Made by a program: the position numbers and the translations under genes. The notes beneath the pieces were generated by a model. It worked only from the letters and a program-made list of their open reading frames with translations, did no database searches and was not told the DNA's origin. This document shows, one piece after another, positions 7,807-14,461 of a stretch of 20,493 nucleotides of DNA. How positions within the stretch are numbered: position 1 is the stretch's first letter; every line of letters starts with the position of its first letter. Source of the stretch: Patescibacteria group bacterium (GTDB lineage: Bacteria > Patescibacteriota > Patescibacteriia > JAGPKW01); contig JAGPKW010000003.1 in the NCBI GenBank assembly GCA_018053685.1, positions 1 to 20,493 on the forward strand, given 5' to 3'.

Positions 7807-7860
7807 AGTTGTTAAATTATTTAATTAATATAACTCAACATTAGCTGTGTATAAATAATA

Positions 7861-7888
7861 TTGCAAGAACATAAAATGGTGTTATACT
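7861..7888 (+). promoter_or_regulatory. Promoter upstream of the ParB-like gene
   Basis: TTGCAA (7861-7866), 16-bp spacer, TATACT (7883-7888). It would start transcription near 7895, 117 nt ahead of the ParB-like ATG, so the transcript contains two hairpins before the gene. Confidence 0.5.
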
Positions 7889-7894
7889 TTGATT

Positions 7895-7989
7895 AGGATA
7901 TAGATTTTATGATTAGTGTTGAATCACTATTTCATAAAATAATAGAGGAAGTAAAACTCCTTTTTTATTTTATAAAAAAGGAGTTTTTC
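7895..7989 (+). ncRNA. Candidate small RNA or attenuator leader with terminator hairpin
   Basis: From the predicted start near 7895 the RNA holds an imperfect stem (around 7903-7939, ATTTTATGA.TTAGTG against CACTA..TCATAAAAT) and then a 16-bp stem, AAAACTCC... against ...GGAGTTTT at 7953-7968/7972-7987, followed by TTTTT. The second stem has the shape of an intrinsic terminator, which would give a transcript of about 95 nt. A 30-codon frame (ATG 7909 to TAA about 8001) also crosses the hairpin, so leader-peptide attenuation of the next gene is an alternative. Confidence 0.4.
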
Positions 7990-8011
7990 GTAACTAACTA
8001 ATCATAAAAAT

Positions 8012-8452
8012 ATGATTAAAAATAATCTTAGTATAGAAAAAGTCGAAATAGATGAGCTCAACTCATCTGAATACAACCCAAGATATTGGTCAGATATAAA
8101 ATTAAAAGAACTAAAAGACAGTATCTCTAAATTCGGTTTGGTGGATGCAATTATTGTAAATAGCGCCCCAAATAGAAAAAATATTGTAATAGGCGGTCGC
8201 ATGCGTCTTTTTGTCTGTAAAGAACTAGGATATAAAACAATACCAGTTATATATCTTAATATTCCAGATATAGAAAAAGAAAAAGATGCTAATAAGTTCG
8301 TAGCTGAATTATTAATGCCAAAGTGGCTGTTAGAAAAGGATGTAACAAATTTTACAAGTATTTCAGAGCTCGCAAGAAAATATATAGTTAGTGGGCAAAG
8401 TATGTCTATAAGACTGTTGGAAACCAAATTAATAGATAAAATCAAGATTTAA
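8012..8452 (+). CDS. Chimeric protein: ParB-like N-terminus joined to ImmA/IrrE-type C-terminus
   Basis: Residues 1-91 match the ParB/sulfiredoxin-like domain: YNPR at 21-24, LKDSISKFGLV, IIVN, IGGRMRL and IPVIYLNIPD. From about residue 92 the sequence turns into the tail of an ImmA/IrrE-family protein: ANKFVAELLMP at 93-103, then ISELARKYIVSGQSMSIRLL. The ImmA metalloprotease motif HExxH, which precedes this tail in full proteins, is absent, as is the rest of the ParB protein. This looks like two truncated genes joined in frame at a short A/G-rich stretch (near 8270-8290). ParB-like proteins of this type bind or nick DNA beside methyltransferases; ImmA proteins cleave phage-type repressors. 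Activity of the hybrid is unknown. It lies 98 bp before the serine recombinase and ends in its own terminator. Confidence 0.75.
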   Translation: MIKNNLSIEKVEIDELNSSEYNPRYWSDIKLKELKDSISKFGLVDAIIVNSAPNRKNIVIGGRMRLFVCKELGYKTIPVIYLNIPDIEKEKDANKFVAELLMPKWLLEKDVTNFTSISELARKYIVSGQSMSIRLLETKLIDKIKI

Positions 8453-8470
8453 AATCTTGATTTTATTTTT
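8437..8470 (+). terminator. Intrinsic terminator of the ParB/ImmA hybrid gene
   Basis: A 12-bp perfect stem (TAAAATCAAGAT, 8437-8448, with ATCTTGATTTTA, 8454-8465) overlaps the stop codon and is followed by TTTTT. Confidence 0.75.
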
Positions 8471-8522
8471 AATTATCTACTTCACCCATATTGACATATC
8501 AATTGGGTTGTGTCATCAATGT

Positions 8523-8542
8523 TGTTAGATAATAAGCTAACA
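8523..8542. repeat. Short inverted repeat before the recombinase start
   Basis: TGTTAG and CTAACA (8523-8528, 8537-8542) flank an 8-nt spacer and end 7 bp before the recombinase ATG. It could be a recombinase or repressor site; the arms are short and chance is possible. Confidence 0.3.
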
Positions 8543-8549
8543 CATTAAC

Positions 8550-9842
8550 ATGGCACAGGTGGTAAATAATAAAGCAACAAAATATTGTCTTTATGCAAGA
8601 AAATCGACAGAAGAAGATGAAAGACAAGCTCTTTCAATAGATTCTCAAATTAAAGAAATGACGCAACTTGCAGAAAAGGATGGACTTAATATAGTAGAAA
8701 TTAGGAGAGAAAGTCATTCAGCAAAAGAATCAGGAAAAAGAGAGGTTTTTAACTCTCTTATTAGAGATATAAATAGCGGAATATTTGATGGAATAATAAC
8801 TTGGAACACAGATAGAATTTCAAGAAATGCTAGTGATTTAGGATTGGTTGTAGATTTAATTGATAAACATTTACTTAAAGAAATAAAAACATACAATCAA
8901 GCTTTTACAAACACTCCAAATGATAAATTTATGTTAATGATACTTGGAGGACAAGCTAAATTAGAAAATGATAATAAGAGTATTAATGTAAAAAGAGGTT
9001 TAAAAGCAAAAGTAGGATTAGGACTTTGGGTAGGACAAACACCGGTTGGATATCTTAACGAAAAGAATGTAGACAAAAAAGGATATGTAAATATAGATCC
9101 ATATAGAGGACCGATAATAAAAGAAATGTTTAGAAAAATAGCTTATGATAATTATTCTGGAAGAAAAATATTAGATTGGTTAAAAAGCATAAATTATAAA
9201 TCTATAAATGGGAAAATGATGAGTCTTGGAAACATATTTAGAATAATAAAAAATACATTCTACTACGGAATGTATGAATATCCTAAGAATAGTGGTAATT
9301 GGTATCAAGGAAAACATGAACCATTAACTACAAAAAAAATATATGATTTAGTTCAAGAAAAAATAGGAAAAGATATGTGCTTCTCGCAAGGTAGTTCTTA
9401 TGAATTTGCTTATTCAGGATTATTTAAGTGTGGTTTATGTGACTCGGGAATGGTTGGAGAACATAAGAGAAAAAAACTTAAAAATGATAATATACTTCAT
9501 TACATATATTATGGATGTTCTAGAGGCAAAGATAGAGATTGTAAAAATAGCTATATCAGAGAAGAAGAAATTACAAAGCAACTTGTAGAAATAATAGATA
9601 CATTAAAAGTAGATGAATTAGGAATAAATAAAAATATTGAAGAAGAAATTGAAAGATATAATAGCTTTAGAAGAAATGTTTTAGGTATATCAAAAGAAGA
9701 AAACCACAATGATATTATAGATACAAAAACTTATGCTAAGTTTATATTAAGAGATGGGACACTAGAGCAGAAAAAACAACTAACCAGCTGTATTAAGAGT
9801 AATTTTAAAATAATAAATAAGAAAATTATTGTCAGAAATTAA
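8550..9842 (+). CDS. Large-type serine recombinase (site-specific integrase)
   Basis: This 430-residue protein starts with a resolvase-type catalytic domain (about 11-150): YARKSTEEDE holds R17 and nucleophile S19, and DRISRN at 88-93 supplies further active-site Arg residues. A recombinase DNA-binding domain follows (about 160-255, GYLNEKN... to GMYEYP), then a zinc ribbon with C294, C297, C323 and C331, and a short helical end. At 430 residues it is shorter than many phage large serine integrases (450-700) but complete at both ends. It would cut att sites through a phosphoserine link and integrate or excise the element carrying it. It is 98 bp downstream of the ParB/ImmA hybrid and overlaps the 3' end of the convergent unknown gene by 11 bp. 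No accessory excision protein is evident. Confidence 0.93.
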   Translation: MAQVVNNKATKYCLYARKSTEEDERQALSIDSQIKEMTQLAEKDGLNIVEIRRESHSAKESGKREVFNSLIRDINSGIFDGIITWNTDRISRNASDLGLVVDLIDKHLLKEIKTYNQAFTNTPNDKFMLMILGGQAKLENDNKSINVKRGLKAKVGLGLWVGQTPVGYLNEKNVDKKGYVNIDPYRGPIIKEMFRKIAYDNYSGRKILDWLKSINYKSINGKMMSLGNIFRIIKNTFYYGMYEYPKNSGNWYQGKHEPLTTKKIYDLVQEKIGKDMCFSQGSSYEFAYSGLFKCGLCDSGMVGEHKRKKLKNDNILHYIYYGCSRGKDRDCKNSYIREEEITKQLVEIIDTLKVDELGINKNIEEEIERYNSFRRNVLGISKEENHNDIIDTKTYAKFILRDGTLEQKKQLTSCIKSNFKIINKKIIVRN

Positions 9843-10458
9843 AAGGAATTATGATTTTTGATTTATTATCTGAATTTTGATAAAAACCAAATCTTATAGC
9901 GAATTTAAAATTTGGTTTTATATTCTTTGTGTCTTTTCTTATAATTTCATTAAAATTATATGGACCAAGAATACGACGCTCCCTCATAGATATATTTTTC
10001 AATGGATATAAACTATTTAAAATATCTAAATCAAAATCATTTTTAAATACAAAAAACTCAATAAACATGGCAGTTTTATTATTAAAGGCTTTATCTTTTC
10101 CAATGCCATGTATTTCGGCTTGATGCCATGTTCCAACTGGGAATTCATAATTTTCTATTGGTACACTAAATAGACTAAAAATATTATAAGAGTCTTTATT
10201 TAATAATCCATTATTGGTAATTGTCTCACTAAAAAAATAATGTTCATTTAATTTCCCCGTAAGATGTATATTTAAATCAGCTGGTATAGATATATGGTTT
10301 ATATTGGCATGATCTATTGTTTTATTGTTACATTCTATCAATAAATCATCGTTTGTGGTTGATATTATAGGAAAACCATTTGTTATTTTTAAATCAAAAA
10401 CCCTTCTAAGTTTATCATTAGAGTCTGGCCCACATATCATAATTGTTCCATTTTTCAT
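9832..10458 (-). CDS. Protein of unknown function beside the restriction gene
   Basis: I do not recognise this 208-residue protein. The pattern of alternating hydrophobic residues, Asn/Asp turns and few long helices suggests a mostly beta protein. It has no signal peptide or membrane helix, and no nuclease or helix-turn-helix motif is visible. Distinct segments are GTIMICGPDSNDK at the N-terminus, PVGTWHQAEIHGIG in the middle and RERRILGPYNFNEII near the end. It is divergent from the restriction endonuclease (69 bp between start codons) and its end overlaps the recombinase end. Position inside the R-M and recombinase block suggests an accessory or defence role, but this is only context. Confidence 0.7.
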   Translation of the reverse strand: MKNGTIMICGPDSNDKLRRVFDLKITNGFPIISTTNDDLLIECNNKTIDHANINHISIPADLNIHLTGKLNEHYFFSETITNNGLLNKDSYNIFSLFSVPIENYEFPVGTWHQAEIHGIGKDKAFNNKTAMFIEFFVFKNDFDLDILNSLYPLKNISMRERRILGPYNFNEIIRKDTKNIKPNFKFAIRFGFYQNSDNKSKIIIPFNF

Positions 10459-10512
10459 AATTTTAATTGTATATTATTATTTTTATGCTAATATAAATAT
10501 TATAATTTATAT

Positions 10513-10518
10513 TATAAT
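10513..10518 (+). promoter_or_regulatory. -10 box giving a nearly leaderless restriction gene mRNA
   Basis: TATAAT ends at 10518, only 9 bases before the ATG at 10528, so the mRNA leader would be about 0-4 nt. No clear -35 is seen in this pure A/T stretch. The unknown gene at 9832-10458 must fire from the same 69-bp divergent gap. Confidence 0.45.
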
Positions 10519-10527
10519 AGTATTATT

Positions 10528-11106
10528 ATGAAAATAATAGAACATAAGGTTCATCTTGATAAAAAAGAATATACTCTAGAATTAATGGATTTTGACTCTA
10601 AAGATAAAATAAAATTAAAAAAAGCTTTCGAAGCATGGAGGGATTTAAAAATAAAATTAGGAGAACTTGGTGCAAGAGGGGCAAATCTACCAGAAGGAAT
10701 ATCTGAAATAGCTTTTTGTTTGTTTTCTGGTTCTAAAAGATTTTATTCCATGAAATTAAATAAAGGAAAGAAAAAAGCCTCTGCATCATTCGATACATTT
10801 AATATAAAAACAGATAGAACGGAGCAGATAAAAGCTTGCAGTGTCGAGGGTGACCTAACTTCATTTGGTCCTAAATCAGAATGGGATGATTTATATTTTT
10901 TAGATTTTTATCGTGATGGAAAAATAGATGGGAGCTTTGATGTATATAAAATAGATACTAAGCTTATATATTCTGTAAAAGTTAATGCTAATCAGTTGTT
11001 TGGTGATCAAAAAGATGAAAAAAGAAGACCAAGATTTAGTATAAAGAAAGAAATAATTGAAAAACAAAAATTAAAACCAATAGCAAAAAATGTAATAGTT
11101 TGGTAA
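10528..11106 (+). CDS. Type II restriction endonuclease, probably Bsp6I-like
   Basis: This 192-residue protein has an Arg/Asn/Pro-rich motif GARGANLPEGISE (48-60), then D89 and Q100-I-K102 (in TEQIKA) that fit the D...(D/E/Q)xK active site of PD-(D/E)XK enzymes, then DLTSFGPKSEWDDLYFLDF (109-127) and RRPRFSI near 166-172. This arrangement agrees with what I recall of the Bsp6I family, which cuts GC/NGC; specificity here is an inference. Note the Gln in place of Glu in the last motif. The adjacent convergent gene is a cytosine-5 methyltransferase, stop codons separated by one base, a typical R-M layout. The start at 10528 has no Shine-Dalgarno and an immediate -10, so translation is likely leaderless. 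Confidence 0.7.
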   Translation: MKIIEHKVHLDKKEYTLELMDFDSKDKIKLKKAFEAWRDLKIKLGELGARGANLPEGISEIAFCLFSGSKRFYSMKLNKGKKKASASFDTFNIKTDRTEQIKACSVEGDLTSFGPKSEWDDLYFLDFYRDGKIDGSFDVYKIDTKLIYSVKVNANQLFGDQKDEKRRPRFSIKKEIIEKQKLKPIAKNVIVW

Positions 11107-11107
11107 T

Positions 11108-12112
11108 TTAAGAAATTAACTTACTCTGTATTTTTTTATGTTTTTTATTTCCGTCAACTGCATTTAATATCTCCTGAGCAATCGCTTTTATAACCCCAAC
11201 AGAAACCGAATTACCGAATTGTTTATATATTCTAGAATCTGCAACATCAACTGGTAATTTATATGTGTCAGGGAACCCTTGTATTCTAGCACACTCTCTA
11301 GGTATAAGTTTCCTTATACCTTTATTGTCTAAAATAATAGGAACATTATGTCCACCCATTCCCATATTTGCAGTTAAAGTTGGGCAAACACCTTTTTTGT
11401 TTTCCCTAACGTATTGTCTTCTCCATTGATAAACGGTATTTTTTTTATTTACTCCATCTTTTAACTTCTCATATAAAGGTTTCCCATTATAATAATATTT
11501 TTCATTAATATTTTCAGAGCTTTCTAATAAATTTTGTATTTTTATATCTAATGGAATTTTTTCTGGGAAACTAAAGTTTTTCATTATATTCTTCTCTTTC
11601 AGAAATCCAACAATAAAAATCCTTTCTCTATTTTGTGGTAAATTACCATATTCCATTGTATTTAAGATTTTTGTTTCAACTTCATATCCTAAAGAAACAA
11701 GTGTTTCATATATTATCTTATAAGTGTTACCATTATCATGAGATTTTAAATTTTTTACATTTTCCAACATGAAACCAAGTGGTTTTCTTTCTTTTAATAT
11801 ATCAGCTATTCTAAAAAACAAATTGCCTCTATCTTTTTTATCCTGAAAACCTTGCCGATATCCAGCAATAGAAAAAGGTTGGCAAGGAAATCCGCCAACT
11901 AAAAAATCAAATTCTGGTAAATCTTTTATTTCAAGTTTATTTATATCCTCTACCAAAAGTTTTGGATCATCGAAATTTAAATCATAGGTTTTCTTACAGT
12001 AAATATCAAAATCGTTAGCAAAGACAGTTTCAAAACCGCCAGTTAATTCAAATCCCATTCTTATTCCGCCTATGCCAGCAAATAAATCAATTATCTTTAT
12101 TTTTCTTTTCAT
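11108..12112 (-). CDS. DNA (cytosine-5) methyltransferase of a type II R-M system
   Basis: This 334-residue protein has the C5-methyltransferase motifs in order: motif I LFAGIGGIRMGFE (10-22), motif IV with catalytic C77 in PCQPFS, motif VI ENV (117-119), motif VIII QNRERIFIVG (160-169), a target-recognition region (about 180-260, with YQWRRQYVRENKK and PTLTANMGMGGHN), motif IX around RECARIQGFP and motif X QFGNSVS. It transfers a methyl group from SAM to C5 of cytosine, protecting host DNA against the neighbouring endonuclease. The TRD style resembles enzymes I associate with GC-rich four- to five-base sites such as GCNGC, in line with the Bsp6I-like partner. It is full length, and convergent with the endonuclease. 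The start at 12112 is followed at once by the Lys-rich N-terminus usual for the family. Confidence 0.95.
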   Translation of the reverse strand: MKRKIKIIDLFAGIGGIRMGFELTGGFETVFANDFDIYCKKTYDLNFDDPKLLVEDINKLEIKDLPEFDFLVGGFPCQPFSIAGYRQGFQDKKDRGNLFFRIADILKERKPLGFMLENVKNLKSHDNGNTYKIIYETLVSLGYEVETKILNTMEYGNLPQNRERIFIVGFLKEKNIMKNFSFPEKIPLDIKIQNLLESSENINEKYYYNGKPLYEKLKDGVNKKNTVYQWRRQYVRENKKGVCPTLTANMGMGGHNVPIILDNKGIRKLIPRECARIQGFPDTYKLPVDVADSRIYKQFGNSVSVGVIKAIAQEILNAVDGNKKHKKIQSKLIS

Positions 12113-12367
12113 TTATTTCAAATATTAATAATGATAAATATATCTTACTATATTATTATCTTTTTTCATAATTAATAATTTATTAAAAAACTTATTAATT
12201 TTTAACTAATTTTCTAAATCATTAGCTAACATAAAATAGAAAAGCAATTGTTGATAACTGTTATAAAAACCAATATCATATTAACATATTTATAATAGCT
12301 TACATCAAAAAATAATAAAAGTAAGTTGCCAACAACTCAAGAGAGACTAGAACCTATAAAATCAAAC
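12113..12367. other. Intergenic gap between the methyltransferase and tRNA-Asn
   Basis: The 255 bp are AT-rich with no open frame or RNA I can support. A small palindrome (AGTTGCCAACAACT, about 12323-12336) is the only structure noticed. This is where an island boundary next to the tRNA 3' end would be expected, but I see no second copy of the tRNA end. Confidence 0.4.
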
Positions 12368-12391
12368 AAAAAAAGCACCCGCATAGGGTGC
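12368..12391 (-). terminator. Intrinsic terminator of the tRNA-Asn transcript
   Basis: On the minus strand a 6-bp stem GCACCC/GGGTGC with 5-nt loop is followed by seven T, starting 7 nt after the encoded CCA. Confidence 0.85.
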
Positions 12392-12438
12392 ATCGCTTGG
12401 CTCCGGGAGTGGGACTCGGACCCACGACCAATTGATTA

Positions 12439-12992
12439 CACTTATCTCTAACTTTCGTTAAAGGATGGACTATGTCATCATCCTGATTAAAGGATGCGAG
12501 GCATTTCCCAACAGATATAAATATCTGTAAGTACTCTCATAAAGAGATAGTCTCTGAACCTTCCTTATTTGCATAAGGCTTGGCTGCAAATTATCTTATT
12601 CAATGTCTGAACTTAGACTTCTTGCAATTAACCTCGTTTTTCAATCTCAATTGCTTGAGGAAGCTGCAGTATATTAGCGTGAACCTCACGGTGACAATTA
12701 GCGCAAAGAAGTATACACTTATTAAGCTCTTTTTGTATAGTACTCCATGATTTAGTTATACCAGAAGGACTAAAATCTTTCTTTGTAGAATCCAAATGAT
12801 GGAATTCTAAAGCTTGTATGCACTTATTATAGCCGCAGATCTGACATTTATCACCCTTGTATTTAAGTGCCATTTCTCTAAGTTTTTTACGACGAAGAAT
12901 GACAGCTTTTTTTAAATACTCTGAGCGATCGCTATATTTTCTTTTATCTTTTTTAATCATTTTTATTGATTTATGATAAAAGCCACGTGTCT
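12439..12992 (-). mobile_element. Group I intron inside the tRNA-Asn anticodon
   Basis: The 554-nt intron begins after U35 and ends with G, as group I introns do. Conserved core elements on the minus strand: Q-like GCAGCCAAGCC (12587-12577), R GTTCAGAGACTA (12559-12548) and S GACATAGTCC (12476-12467); GACTA of R and TAGTC of S form P7. The order, sequence and size fit bacterial tRNA-type introns (subclass IC3-like). An HNH endonuclease gene fills the 5' half before the catalytic core. The internal guide pairing with exon 1 was not clearly resolved. Confidence 0.93.
12628..12960 (-). CDS. HNH homing endonuclease encoded in the tRNA-Asn intron
   Basis: This 110-residue basic protein has an HNH domain framed by zinc-binding Cys pairs: CQIC (39-42), LEFHHLD with H54/H55, and CANC (86-89) followed by HREVH (90-94). 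The N-terminal 30 residues are Lys/Arg-rich and probably contact DNA. It lies wholly within the intron, starting 32 nt inside it and stopping upstream of the Q/R/S core. By family knowledge, such enzymes cut intronless alleles so that the intron is copied in by repair. All HNH residues look intact, so it may be active. It has no promoter of its own that I can identify and would be translated from the tRNA precursor. Confidence 0.9.
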   Translation of the reverse strand: MIKKDKRKYSDRSEYLKKAVILRRKKLREMALKYKGDKCQICGYNKCIQALEFHHLDSTKKDFSPSGITKSWSTIQKELNKCILLCANCHREVHANILQLPQAIEIEKRG

Positions 12993-13051
12993 ACAGTCAA
13001 CTGCTCTACCGACTGAGCTATCCCGGAATATATAAATTTTCAATAATAAAT

Positions 13052-13079
13052 ATTATAATACATCATTTTAAAAAAGCAA
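13052..13079 (-). promoter_or_regulatory. Promoter of tRNA-Asn
   Basis: Minus strand TTGCTT (13079-13074), 16-bp spacer, TATAAT (13057-13052); start about 18-20 nt ahead of the tRNA 5' end. Confidence 0.65.
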
Positions 13080-13095
13080 TAGTTTATGATATAAT
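13067..13095 (+). promoter_or_regulatory. Promoter of the Gly-Tyr-rich secreted protein gene
   Basis: TATAAT at 13090-13095 with TTTAAA 17 bp upstream (13067-13072). It overlaps the divergent tRNA-Asn promoter, so the two may compete. Start near 13102, about 20 nt before ATG 13123. Confidence 0.5.
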
Positions 13096-13122
13096 CGTTT
13101 TATAAATATTATCCATTTGAAA

Positions 13123-13545
13123 ATGAAAACTAACAAAGCTCTGTATTTTTTGATAATTAGTTTATTAATACCAATATTATCAAATGCTGCTAATATACAG
13201 CAACGTCCAGTATTAAATAAATCATATGGAGCAATAAAATTAATGCCACATAATTATGGCTATGGACTTAAAAATATTGAGGTAAAAAATAATCATGAAT
13301 ATGGTTATGCCCCTATAGATAAAAACATAGAAGCAAAAGGATATGGATATGCTTTTGCTTATGGTCATGATAAATATGGCTATGGTCCAACTATTCCTGT
13401 TATTAAGAGCTATGGACTTAAAAATATTGAAAACAAAAAAGATTATGGATATGGAAATATTATTCAGCAAAAACCAAAAACAAGTATATTTAATAATATA
13501 TTCGATAGTATAAAAAATATATTCTCAAAGAGAAAAACTAAATAA
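13123..13545 (+). CDS. Secreted Gly-Tyr-rich repeat protein
   Basis: From ATG 13123 the product has 140 residues; a TTG two codons upstream is a less likely start. A classical signal peptide (Lys start, hydrophobic core YFLIISLLIPIL, cleavage near SNA-A) precedes a low-complexity body of YG, GYGY and YGYG clusters separated by Lys/Asn/Glu-rich linkers. YGLKNIE appears twice, 50 residues apart, encoded by an identical 22-bp DNA stretch. The tail (FNNIFDSIKNIFSKRKTK) is an amphipathic basic helix. I know no family; aromatic-glycine repeats occur in surface, adhesive and self-assembling proteins, so a cell-surface or extracellular role is inferred. It is divergent from tRNA-Asn and overlaps the end of the convergent radical SAM gene by 8 bp. 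Confidence 0.8.
   Translation: MKTNKALYFLIISLLIPILSNAANIQQRPVLNKSYGAIKLMPHNYGYGLKNIEVKNNHEYGYAPIDKNIEAKGYGYAFAYGHDKYGYGPTIPVIKSYGLKNIENKKDYGYGNIIQQKPKTSIFNNIFDSIKNIFSKRKTK
13259..13430 (+). repeat. 22-bp direct repeat within the Gly-Tyr-rich gene
   Basis: Identical copies at 13259-13280 and 13409-13430 (core TATGGACTTAAAAATATTGA), exactly 150 bp apart and in frame, each encoding YGLKNIE. Identity at DNA level suggests a fairly recent duplication within the gene. Confidence 0.85.
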
Positions 13546-14356
13546 AAGGATTTTCTCTATTAAAGTCTGGAATAAATATTTCAGAACTATTTAATTCTTG
13601 ATACCAACCATTATATAATCCAAGTTCTAATTGATAATTATATACTTTATCAAATTCTGATTTATATAATTTTCTATTTATCTCATAATAGTCCTTAGCT
13701 TTATATATAGGCATATATTGGCTCATTAAGCTGATATATATATTTTTATCTATTTTTGCTATTTCTTCTAAAACTCCAATACTATTATTTACATTATTTG
13801 GAATTATTAAATGCCTTACTATAATTCCTTTTTTTGCTGTATTATTATCTATTTTTAAATTTCCAACTTGCTTATACATTTCTTTAATTGCTATTATAGC
13901 CTTTGCTTTGTAATCTTTAATTTTTGAATATCTCTCTGCTAAAAAATCATCTGTATATTTAAAATCTGGTAAATAAATATCTACAAGACTATTCATTTCT
14001 TCTATAATATTTAAATCTTCATAGCCATTAGAGTTCCAAACTACTGGAATATTTAAGCCATTACTTTTTGCAATTATAATCGCTTCCTTAATTTGCTTAT
14101 ACCAAATTGTTGGACTAACAAGATCTATATTTACTGCATGCTGATACTGTAAATTAAGCATAATATTAGCTAGCTCTTCTATGTTATACTTTTGACCTAA
14201 ATTTTCTTGAGAAATTTGATAATTTTGACAAAATACACATCTTAAATTACAGCCAGTAAAAAATATTCCACCAGCTCCTTCATTATTATTCCCTATTAAA
14301 GGAGGTTCTTCTCCAAAATGCTTGCCAAACCAAGCTATTTTTACAAAATTAGTCAT
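13538..14356 (-). CDS. PflX-like radical SAM protein
   Basis: I start this gene at ATG 14356 (272 residues), because an upstream in-frame ATG at 14398 lies inside tRNA-Phe. The 4Fe-4S motif CNLRCVFC (C36, C40, C43) follows GAGGIFFTG, the hallmark of the PflX/COG1313 group related to pyruvate formate-lyase activating enzymes. Further family stretches are NYQISQ, WNSNGYE, YLPDFKY and RHLIIPNN. It should bind SAM and generate a 5'-deoxyadenosyl radical; the target is unknown and no pyruvate formate-lyase gene is in the window. It lacks the N-terminal Cys-rich extension of longer PflX proteins. The ATG is 7 nt after the tRNA-Phe CCA, with no terminator between, so it is probably made from the tRNA transcript. 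Confidence 0.85.
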   Translation of the reverse strand: MTNFVKIAWFGKHFGEEPPLIGNNNEGAGGIFFTGCNLRCVFCQNYQISQENLGQKYNIEELANIMLNLQYQHAVNIDLVSPTIWYKQIKEAIIIAKSNGLNIPVVWNSNGYEDLNIIEEMNSLVDIYLPDFKYTDDFLAERYSKIKDYKAKAIIAIKEMYKQVGNLKIDNNTAKKGIIVRHLIIPNNVNNSIGVLEEIAKIDKNIYISLMSQYMPIYKAKDYYEINRKLYKSEFDKVYNYQLELGLYNGWYQELNSSEIFIPDFNRENPFI

Positions 14357-14363
14357 ATAATCT

Positions 14364-14438
14364 TGGTGCCGAAGGGCAGAGTTGAACTGCCGACGCAAGG
14401 ATTTTCAGTCCTTCGCTCTACCGCTGAGCTACCCCGGC
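14364..14438 (-). tRNA. tRNA-Phe(GAA)
   Basis: A 75-nt cloverleaf with encoded CCA. Acceptor GCCGGGG pairs with CTTCGGC through two G-U pairs, D arm GCTC/GAGC, anticodon stem-loop GGA-CTGAAAA-TCC (anticodon GAA), T arm GGCAG-TTCAACT-CTGCC, discriminator A. Confidence 0.95.
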
Positions 14439-14461
14439 GTTTCTGACATAAACATAAAAAG

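Larger units (their letters stand above)
12398..13027 (-). tRNA. tRNA-Asn(GUU) interrupted by a group I intron
   Basis: Exon 1 is 13027-12993 (35 nt: acceptor TCCGGGA, D arm GCTC...GAGC, anticodon stem GTTGA, then C32 T33 G34 T35). Exon 2 is 12438-12398 (41 nt: T36, A37, A38, TCAAT, variable loop, T arm GTGGG-TCCGAGT-CCCAC, acceptor TCCCGGA, discriminator G, CCA). Joined, they give a 76-nt cloverleaf with loop CTGTTAA, anticodon GUU. Only one junction restores a 7-nt loop. Read without splicing, exon 1 would mimic a GTA anticodon, so a simple scan might call it tRNA-Tyr or miss it; the G discriminator and the absence of a long variable arm favour Asn. The T loop has C at position 55. Splicing is needed for a functional tRNA. 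Confidence 0.92.

Noticed and set aside
8002..8445. Minus-strand 147-codon frame opposite the ParB/ImmA gene
   Set aside because: The plus-strand frame carries recognisable ParB and ImmA motifs; the opposite frame is a by-product.
12398..13027. tRNA-Tyr (GTA) reading of the 5' tRNA half
   Set aside because: The GTA triplet appears only if the intron's first base is read as part of the loop. The joined exons give a 7-nt loop with GTT, a G discriminator and a short variable region, all fitting Asn.
13538..14398. Longer start of the radical SAM gene at 14398
   Set aside because: The extra 14 codons lie within tRNA-Phe (14364-14438); ATG 14356 gives a normal family N-terminus.
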